A DNA stretch of 64,000 nucleotides from Henckelia pumila (taxonomy: Eukaryota > Streptophyta > Magnoliopsida > Lamiales > Gesneriaceae), in NCBI RefSeq assembly GCF_033568475.1, contig NW_027331831.1, positions 14,260,001-14,324,000 on the forward strand. Direction: 5' to 3'. The first letter of the stretch is position 1. The number at the start of each line of letters is the position of its first letter. The notes under the pieces are model-generated. The model had not been told where the DNA came from. It did not search any database and saw nothing but the letters and a program-made list of their open reading frames with translations. Shown piece by piece: positions 57,194 through 64,000 of this stretch. The position numbers and the translations under genes are program-made.

Positions 57194-58107
57194 ATTATTA
57201 TACGCATATAGCCAATATTGCATAAGTAATTTTTTAACACTCAATGTATAATGAGTTAAGTGACAAATTTATGAAATATTATAACAGGTGTCATAAAAAT
57301 TAAGAGAACTGTTATCTATTGCCAAAAATATTATAATTCTAAAATGTAATTAGATGATAACATTCAATCACATTTTTTAAAAACCAATACGAGCGGAATC
57401 GGATAACTTATTTCAAGCCCCCTGTGAAAAAATCGAATAGGCATATAACTCTCTAAAAAAATTTAATAAACTAAATGATCCTCCACTTTTTAAAATATTT
57501 GTGCATAACACCCATGACTGCTATGTTAGTAACACACGCACGGTTATTGCAATTATTCATATCATTTCAACATTTTTATATAACATCTTCCATCATTACC
57601 CTTGCAAATATATTAATATTAACTTTTACTTTTGAAAACGAGCGGATCGGATATAACTTATTTCAAATTTATTATAACGAAACAAGATGCAAATAATTAA
57701 TGTAAAATTTTAAATTATAATAAAATGTTGTGTAAAGGAAAACACTATATTATAATAAAAAATGATGCAGATAATTAATACATATTTTTATTTAATCAAA
57801 AGATATTATCATTGTTCTCTAATTTTGAAAAGTTAACATTCAAGTAGTTAAACTTGATCGGTTTCCGAAAATTTAAAATTAAATGATTTTATTTTATTTT
57901 AAATAAACATCTTAAAATTTTTAAATTCTAATAAATTATTTAATATTTTTTAACAACATATTAGTGATATGATCTGATTGAATCAAATAATGGGCGTCAA
58001 TTCTAAAATTTTCATTAAAGAATAAATTGATATCTTAGTAAAAATAAAATTGAATTACTTTAAATTATTATGTGAAATTAAATTTATTTCAACTTTATAA
58101 ATAAGAG

Positions 58108-58634
58108 GGTGTTTGACTAAACTTATTAAAAATAGCTCATAAGCTCTAGGAGCTTATATTTTGTTTTAGGAGCTTATAAGTTGTTATGTCGTATTTTAAA
58201 AATAAGTTGTTAAAACGTTTGGATGAACTTATTTCAAACAACTTAAAAATGTTGATGTATTTGATATTATAATATTTTTTTATTGTCGAAATTATCAAAA
58301 AAGATATTAGAATATGAAAGTAATATAAATAGTAATATATATACACAAATAATTTTAAATTCATCATAAATGTTAAACATATATATATATATATAAATAA
58401 ATTATTTTTTATTTTAATTTAGAAAAAATTTGATAAAATATCTACAAAAATTGAATAGAGGGAGTGGTGAGAATTTAATTAAATATATAAAGATAATATG
58501 GAGAAGTAAAATATCAAAACAAGATCTTTTCCAAAAAAAAAGATTGACTTTATTTTATTAAAAATAGCACATAAGCTGTCAAACAGCTTATTTTGACAGG
58601 TAATAAGGTATTTGGCAAAAAAAATTGCCAAACA
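58108..58634. mobile_element. hAT-type MITE nested in the long-arm element
   Basis: Flanks AATAAGAG (58100-58107) and AATTAGAG (58635-58642) agree in seven of eight bases. The left end GGTGTTTGACTAAACTT and the complement of the right end TGTTTGGCAATTTT are partly alike. Many AGCTTATAAGCTC-like phrases are inside. The frame 58146-58367 is AT-driven. Confidence 0.5.
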
Positions 58635-58916
58635 AATTAGAGGAGCTTATAAGCTCTGAAACAACTTAAAACTATTAAAAATATTTTCTATGCATAAATT
58701 AGAGTTATAAAATATAAATTGTATCATTTTAAAATATAAAATAATGATATTATTAAATTAATACATAACATAATAATTTTACAGTAGTATGAAAATAAAA
58801 AAATTAATATTCTGATATTGGTTGGTTTTTTCATGTCAAGAAACTAGTGGTCAACTTTTTAACTTCCATTCCATATTATTCATTTATTAAAAAAACACAA
58901 CCCATTTAGAAATAAA

Positions 58917-59119
58917 GTGCAAATTGCTCAAAAATCCCTAATGCAAACATGTTTTGCTCTGTACTCCCTAGCCACTTTTTTGTACCACATTTTTTGTTAA
59001 TTTGTACTACATCTTGTATAGTTTTGTACCATATTTTGTATTGTTTTGTACTACATTTTATAACTAGGGACCCCAAAGCAAAACATGTTTGCATTTGGGG
59101 ATTTTTGAGCAAATTGCCC
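58917..59119. mobile_element. 203-bp MITE with about 50-bp near-perfect inverted ends
   Basis: Left end GTGCAAATTGCTCAAAAATC; the complement of the right end is GGGCAATTTGCTCAAAAATC. Pairing goes on through GCAAACATGTTTTGCT and TCCCTAG. ATAAA flanks both sides (58912-58916, 59120-59124). The centre is built of TTTTGTACYACAT repeats. The open frames across it arise from the palindrome. Confidence 0.75.
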
Positions 59120-59955
59120 ATAAAATAATGCACAAATGTATTTTTAAAAATGCCAAATTTTGGGATAAAAATGGCCAAATATTATTTTTAATAATTTTTT
59201 TTATTAACAACGCGTATTATTTAGTCAAACAACATGCAAATTGGATCACAAATATTTCAATTAAAATAAAACAAAAAATTATTCAAATTATAATTTTTAA
59301 AAAAAACAATTAATGAGTAACCATTTTTATTTTTTATTTAAGATATTAATTTATTATTTAATGGAAAACATTTAACATTGACGTATTCTATTTTAATCAC
59401 GTTACTAATATATTGTGAAAATATTATCAAATAATTTATTAGAATTTACATATTCTAAGACGTTTGTTTAAAATAAACTAAATTAATTAAATTTTAACTT
59501 TTCATAAACGGAAGGTTAAGCTAAATGAATGCTAACTTTTCAAAATTAGAGAGATAATATATTTTTATTAAACTAAAATTATGCACAAAAAATTTATATT
59601 TTAAAATTTGATTTTTACGCATCATATTTGATTATAATTAAAAAATATACATTAATTAAATAACATCTTGTTTGATTAATAAGTAAAAAATTTCGAAAGG
59701 TAGGGACATCATCTAGTTTTCAAAAGTAAAAGATAATATTAATATTTTGCAAGTTGAAAGGGTATTGATGGAAGATGCTATATAAAAATGTTAAAATAAT
59801 ATGAACAATTGCAACCTACATGCGTGTGTTACCAACATAGCAGTCATTATGCGTAAAATATTTTAAAAAGTGGAGGACCATTTAGCTTATTAAAATCTTT
59901 TAGGAAGTTATATGCCTATTCGATTTTTTACAGGAGATGTGGAAGCATTTAACCC

Positions 59956-60170
59956 CAATAGTTTTATATGTTTGTGGTTTATTATAATAGCATAATATTT
60001 TTCAATATACCGTTTATCAACTTCTATCTAGTTTTATGTGGTTAATTTTTTAATCTCCTTTTAAAAACTAAATATATATTTTACTAATTTAAATATGCAC
60101 ATGAGCTTTATCTAAATTCAAAATTTTTTCACACTTTGAACACTTCACTCTGCTTAGAGGTGTAAAAATT
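59956..60170. repeat. AT-rich repeat module, copy B (partial)
   Basis: Resumes the module after the long-arm element: AGTTTTATATGTTTGTGGTT, ATATTTTACTAATTTAAATA, TGCACATGAGCTTTA and TGCTTAGAGGTGTAAAAATT match copies A and C. Confidence 0.6.
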
Positions 60171-60173
60171 AAT

Positions 60174-60817
60174 TGGCACAGTCAGGTTGTAACACGCCGC
60201 TAGCCCAGTTCAACACCTCTTTTTCTACTAAGACCAAGAAAAAAAATATCATCAATTTGTTCAACGTGTATATAAATTAAATATGTCTATATATAATTAA
60301 ACGTAGAAGTTTTGTTGCTAAATTTCGGAAATAAATTTAATGATAATATATTTGTTCAAAATATATTTACTTTTTAATATAAGACGTAACATCTCATTAT
60401 TTTTAAGACGGACAGTCTTAAAAGTTGATATTTGAATTGTGGTTTTACCTTCCAGAAAAATGATCATCACAACATTACTTGGTTCAGTCGGGTTGTAACA
60501 CGCTGCAAGCCCAGTTCAACACCTCTTTTTCTACTAAGACCAAGGAAAAAAATTATCATCAATTTGTTCAACATGTATATAAATTAAATATGTCTATATA
60601 TAATTTTTTTTGAAGGGTAATATGTCTATATATAATTAAACGCAAAAGTTTTGTTGTTAAATTTCGGAAATAAATTTAATGATAATATATTTGTTCAAAA
60701 TATATTCACTTTTTAATATAAGACGTATCATCTTACTATTTTTAAGATGGACAGTCTTAAAAGTTGATATTTGAATTGTGGTTTTACCTTTCAGAAAAAT
60801 GATAATCACAAAATTAT
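60174..60817. repeat. Tandem duplication of about 305 bp
   Basis: Unit 1 is 60174-60478 and unit 2 is 60479-60817. Both run from TTGG-CAGTC-GGTTGTAACA through CAACACCTCTTTTTCTACTA, AAATTTCGGAAATAAATTTA and AGACGGACAGTC (or AGATGGACAGTC) to the GAAAAATGAT segment. Unit 2 has gained about 33 bp near 60607-60640 by repeating ATATGTCTATATATAATT. No gene. Confidence 0.85.
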
Positions 60818-61084
60818 ATTTAACTTATTTATATCGATATTATAAGAATCAAACGTTTGTTACAATATATAAGAATTATCTTATATCATATCTTTAAATT
60901 AATATTCAATTCTATGTTTCATGTTATGAGTCGACCTTTGAAAAATATTTCATACATATATGGAATATACAAAAATTAGCACACATAAAAAGAGTAATTT
61001 TATTTAAAATTAAGTTTTATTCTATATAAATTCTTGTCAAACTCAACGATTATGGTTTGACGTCTACTAAATCAGTAAGCTAAA
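60818..61084. other. AT-rich spacer
   Basis: No gene or repeat recognised. Confidence 0.4.
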
Positions 61085-62200
61085 TAACATTAAATCATAT
61101 TTTTTTTAAATCAGTGCGACGATACTTTTATATGTTGGTGGTTCATTATAATAAGATATGATTTTTCAAATGATCGTTTATTGACTTGTATGTGGTTTTA
61201 TGTGTCTATTTTTTAATATTATTTTAAGACATATATGTACATTTTACTAAGAAAAAACTACAATTTTGGTCCTTTATATTTGTTACTTTGTAATTTTGGT
61301 CCTATATGTTTTTGTATTTTAGTTTTAGTCCTGTATGTTGTAATTTTTGGCAATTTCAGTCTTTTTTTCCTCGAAAATGCTTACGTGACACTGTGCACGT
61401 CAGTTTCACATCATCACTGCATCGGTGCCACATCAGCGCCACATTAAAAAAAGGACTAAAATTACCAAAAAATAAAAATAAAAATAACAGACTAAGAGGA
61501 TCGAAATCGCAAAATAACAAACATACCGGACCAAAAAAATAATTTTTTCTTTTACTAATTAAAACCATGCACATAAGCTTTACTTACATTAAAGTTTTCT
61601 CACGCATTAAGCGCTTCAGTCTACTTAGAGGTGACGAAATGAGTTTGATTCGTAAGCTTATCACATGCTGCAGACAAATTGTGATTTTATTTTTTATTTT
61701 ACTAAATCATGAGTTAGGTATGTGGACTATACAAATAAAGACTTACAAGGAATTAATAGCAATGTTTAAAAAGCGTGGAGCATGACGAAGCATTACAATA
61801 AAACATCAAGCTACACAAACTTAGATGAGTTTAGACCAACATGAGTTAATCAAGAAATTCTAATGTGCTAAGATGAATGAAACTCGTATTTATAGGTATC
61901 CCGCTTTGTATAACTGTTTATTCACAATTTTAGTATTCGGTTACCAAATTATGTGTTATAATAGAAATTTATATGTAGTATTTAAACTTTATAAAAGTAA
62001 TGAATTTTTCTCAAATTTAAAATGCATGTACATGCAATTAAAACATTCAAAGATATTATTATATGCATATAGCCAATATTACATAAGTAATTTTTTTTAA
62101 CTCTCAATATACAATGAGTTAATGTCACAAATTAAAATAGGAGTCACAAAAAATTAACAAAAATATTTTTTTCAACAAAAAATATTCTTATTCTAAATTT
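61085..62200. repeat. AT-rich repeat module, copy C
   Basis: Matches copy A from CAGTGCGACGATACTTTTAT (61110) through TTCTCACGCATTAAGC and GCGTGGAGCATGACGAAGCA (61771) to CATATAGCCAATATTACAT (62068). It carries a Mutator-type MITE that copy A lacks, and lacks the hAT MITE that copy A has. Confidence 0.75.
61249..61549. mobile_element. Mutator-type MITE, 9-bp target duplication, empty sister site
   Basis: TTTTACTAA flanks both sides (61240-61248, 61550-61558). Copy A has TTTTACTAA once (56007-56015) and no element. The left end GAAAAAACTACAATTTTGG and the complement of the right end GAAAAAATTATTTTTTTGG pair; TTGGTCC/GGACCAA lies just inside. 301 bp. The small frames in it are chance. Confidence 0.9.
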
Positions 62201-62479
62201 GAAATAAATTATAACATTCAATAAATATTGTTTTAAAATTAGTACAACATTACTTCTATATGTTGGTAATTATTATTATATCTCATTTTTGAAAAAAAAA
62301 ATCACTATCGACATGTGTGTGGTTTTGTATATTTATGTTTTTATAATAATTATTTTTTTAAGCGTACATATATTATACTAATTTTAAATATGCACATCAG
62401 CTTCACTTTAATTCTGCTTTACACACGCATTAAACAATTCACTCTAACTTAGATGCGTCGAAATACTAAGACAAAGACA
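62201..62479. repeat. AT-rich repeat module, copy D (worn)
   Basis: Phrases ACTTCTATATGTTGGTAATT (62250), ACTAATTTTAAATATGCACA, TTTACACACGCATTAAAC and CTTAGATGCGTCGAAATAC follow the order of the other copies with more changes. Confidence 0.55.
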
Positions 62480-62481
62480 TA

Positions 62482-62741
62482 CTCCCTTCGTCCCATATAT
62501 GTTTTCTTATTTTAGTTTTCACACGAATTAAGAAAAATTTATTGGGAAAATAAATTTTATATAAACTTCATATTTTATCCCTATTTAATGTATTAAAAAA
62601 TGATTGCATAATTTTCAAGATGTAGTTAATAGAGATATATTAGTAAATAAGTGTAAAAAAATATAACTAAATATGTTGTATGACTATATATTTGAGACAA
62701 ACAAAAAGGAAACGTGGACAATATAATTGGGACGGAGGGAG
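62482..62741. mobile_element. Stowaway MITE
   Basis: CTCCCTTCGTCCCATATATG at the left and, on the other strand, CTCCCTCCGTCCCAATTATA at the right, with TA on both sides (62480-62481, 62742-62743). The CTCCCTCCGTCCC end is the signature of this Tc1/mariner-derived group. 260 bp. Confidence 0.92.
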
Positions 62742-62855
62742 TATATCATTATGCCGAACGAAGGGCCATACATATTTACAGTAGCAGACTCAAACAATAA
62801 AACCACGAAACCAAATTGATGCATGATCTTTACTTCAAATCATTGACTTATGACC

Positions 62856-62908
<53 letters not shown>

Positions 62909-63195
62909 TATCCAGACGATACGATACCAAAGCCTGAACGATTCACTACCCGACCTCACTCCCACATGATTCCCGATCTGATCTCGCTTCGGTGTCTCCT
63001 GTAGTAATCTAGTCTCGTTGTTTCCAGTTTAACATACATATCAGCAACATAATTGTTGCAACAACCGATCGACCACCATAGAAGATTACTGAATTGTTGC
63101 TGCGATGAATCCGCAACCTATTATAACAATATAACTCCCTACAAGAAACCATCCTGTTATTTCTTCCACGAACAACTTGAAAATTTTAAATTAAA
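62742..63195. other. Intergenic with one microsatellite
   Basis: No gene. GC content rises in 62910-63010 (CGACCTCACTCCCACATG and similar), but no frame is convincing. Confidence 0.4.
62861..62908. repeat. (ATA)16 microsatellite
   Basis: About sixteen uninterrupted ATA units. A polyisoleucine frame over it is an artefact. Confidence 0.95.
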
Positions 63196-63669
63196 TTAAA
63201 AAGAAAAAGAAATGCATTTGGTGAATAAAAACACACTCATTTTAGGCAGAGTTCCAAGGAAGAAAAAATCGATACAAAGAATCACGTAACACTTATGATT
63301 AGGACGACATACAACAGGAACGAACCCATGCAAATTTGTGCTGCATGTGGCATGAAAATATATCAATGAAGGAGGGAAAAACCATATGTATGCAAACAAA
63401 ACATGGAGCAAAGAACAGTATCTAACCATTGTAAGCGGGGGAGGCAAAAACACCAACACGAGAAGTCTCAGAAACCGTGCTGCCAAACTTGAAAAGCACT
63501 TTTTAAACAATCCAAATCCAAAAAAAAATAAAATAACGACATAAAGAAGAAAACGGATGGGAGCAAGCAACACAGACCATGCGAGGAAACCCGATATGAC
63601 AACCGAGCTCCTACCCCGCGTATGAGAGCCAGAAGAACGATAGCGCGGGGCATCATAATTCATAACCAA
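63196..63669 (-). CDS. Doubtful hydrophobic ORF, minus strand
   Basis: A 157-codon frame from 63669. Residues 1-22 are polar and Arg-rich (NYDAPRYRSSGSHTRGRSS), followed by a long hydrophobic stretch (residues 23-60, one or two membrane spans) and an FKKCFSSLAARFLRLL amphipathic part. The remainder is Cys- and Phe-rich and looks untranslated. The first 70 residues have balanced codons and could be the first exon of a gene continuing on the minus strand; the rest may be intron. I do not recognise it. Confidence is low, as AT- and T-rich DNA readily gives hydrophobic frames. Confidence 0.25.
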   Translation of the reverse strand: MVMNYDAPRYRSSGSHTRGRSSVVISGFLAWSVLLAPIRFLLYVVILFFFGFGLFKKCFSSLAARFLRLLVLVFLPPPLTMVRYCSLLHVLFAYIWFFPPSLIYFHATCSTNLHGFVPVVCRPNHKCYVILCIDFFFLGTLPKMSVFLFTKCISFSF

Positions 63670-64000
63670 TGAACATTACTATCAGGAAAGATAGATAGGT
63701 AGAAATGAGAAGGAAAGAAACGGAAGGAGTAATGAGGGCTTGTATTAATTAATAGACAATAATTAATTAGGTGCTATTAAGAAGAAAAGATGGAACAACA
63801 CTACGAATAAAATTATACAGCCAAGTAAATTGAAGGATAAACACAGAATTTTACTTAGTAGTTTGAAGGATAAAAAAGTTATTTCACAATTCAAACTGGC
63901 TTATTTATAATATAGATAGATAGATAGATAGATAGATAGAAAGATATATTTTGAGCATATTTATAAAACTCAGTTGATTATATAATATCCAGTTCTCTTG
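63670..64000. other. Gene-free end of the window
   Basis: AT-rich with the TAGA microsatellite at 63913. Could hold a promoter for the minus-strand ORF, but nothing specific is seen. Confidence 0.4.
63913..63940. repeat. (TAGA)7 microsatellite
   Basis: Seven perfect TAGA units. Confidence 0.95.

Larger units (their letters stand above)
55855..57394. repeat. AT-rich repeat module, copy A
   Basis: The first of about four copies of a module with landmarks CAGTGCGACGATACTTTTAT (55871), TTATTGACTTG, TACATTTTACTAATTTAAA (56003), TTTTCTCACGCATT, and CTTAGAGGTGTCGAAATGAG (56080). Copy C at 61085-62200 follows it nearly throughout, including GCGTGGAGCATGACGAAGCA. Copy A has gained an hAT MITE (56206-56544), and its end is interrupted by a long-inverted-repeat element at about 57395. 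No gene is present. Confidence 0.75.
57395..59955. mobile_element. DNA element with about 550-bp inverted arms (Mutator-like or foldback type)
   Basis: The left arm (57417-57975) and right arm (59395-59945) are inverted copies: CCTGTGAAAAAATCGAATAGG faces CCTATTCGATTTTTTACAGG (each shown in part), and pairing continues through CTCCACTTTTTAAAATATTT, TGCTATGTT-GTAACACACGC, CTAATTTTGAAAAGTTA and AAATTCTAATAAATTATTT. The arms are perhaps 75-80% alike. The 1.4-kb centre has no transposase and holds two other MITEs. Long arms without genes suggest a non-autonomous Mutator-like element, but no 9-bp duplication is visible, so the class is open. It splits the repeat array between modules A and B. Confidence 0.65.

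Noticed and set aside
58146..59313. ORFs across the nested MITEs
   Set aside because: They follow AT-rich or palindromic sequence and mirror each other on the two strands.
55855..62479. CRISPR-like or rDNA-like array
   Set aside because: The units are long, irregular and AT-rich, with transposon insertions; there are no short equal repeats with spacers and no rRNA sequence.
62816..63004. ORF with an isoleucine run
   Set aside because: Translation of the ATA microsatellite.

Overview
This is a stretch of flowering-plant nuclear DNA, most likely from a eudicot. The evidence is a 13-exon GT-AG gene for a plant-type arginine methyltransferase, an intron-less P-class pentatricopeptide-repeat (PPR) gene resembling Arabidopsis At2g02150, and dense plant transposons (Tat-lineage Ty3/gypsy, Sirevirus-type Ty1/copia, plant L1-like LINE, PIF/Harbinger, and hAT, Mutator and Stowaway MITEs). 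A GTGAGACGGTCTCAC-type repeat near 23.95 kb suggests an asterid, perhaps Lamiales, but that rests on memory and is weak.

Layout. 1-1999: probable end of a reverse-oriented LTR element, cut into a PIF/Harbinger transposon. 2000-7248: the Harbinger remnant, with a dead transposase end, a dead Myb/SANT-like partner gene and a right terminus. 7.7-8.1 kb: one unassigned 119-codon ORF. 10.2-10.66 kb: an hAT MITE with an 8-bp target duplication. 10.8-22.4 kb: a decayed Tat-lineage gypsy element whose gag is split by two solo LTRs (11054-12363, 13477-15156), whose integrase/3' region is tandemly duplicated, and which ends in an antisense ORF. 23.3-24.1 kb: MITEs. 24684-32629: intact PRMT6-like gene. 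33.1-34.8 kb: MITEs. 36.4-47.85 kb: a minus-strand LINE broken by an almost complete Sirevirus-type copia element (37259-45639) and by an inverted solo LTR of a related family (45972-47462). 47.9-48.2 kb: possible organelle-derived DNA. 48697-51000: PPR gene. 51-54 kb: quiet 3' flank. 54-62.5 kb: very AT-rich repeats, in which a module occurs about four times, broken by a 2.5-kb long-inverted-repeat element and several MITEs. 62.5-64 kb: a Stowaway MITE, microsatellites and a doubtful minus-strand ORF.

Only two genes are convincing as working host genes: the PRMT6-like methyltransferase and the PPR protein. They need not act together. The first should methylate arginines on nuclear or cytoplasmic proteins; the second should bind organelle RNA. 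Everything else is mobile DNA at different stages of decay, and the order of insertions can be read from target-site duplications and, unusually, from unoccupied sister copies inside the same window. I found no convincing new multi-gene system. The most informative signals are the enhancer-like palindrome array in one solo LTR, the paralogue-proven MITE insertions, the Tat integrase duplication with antisense gene, and an overlapping uORF on the PPR gene.
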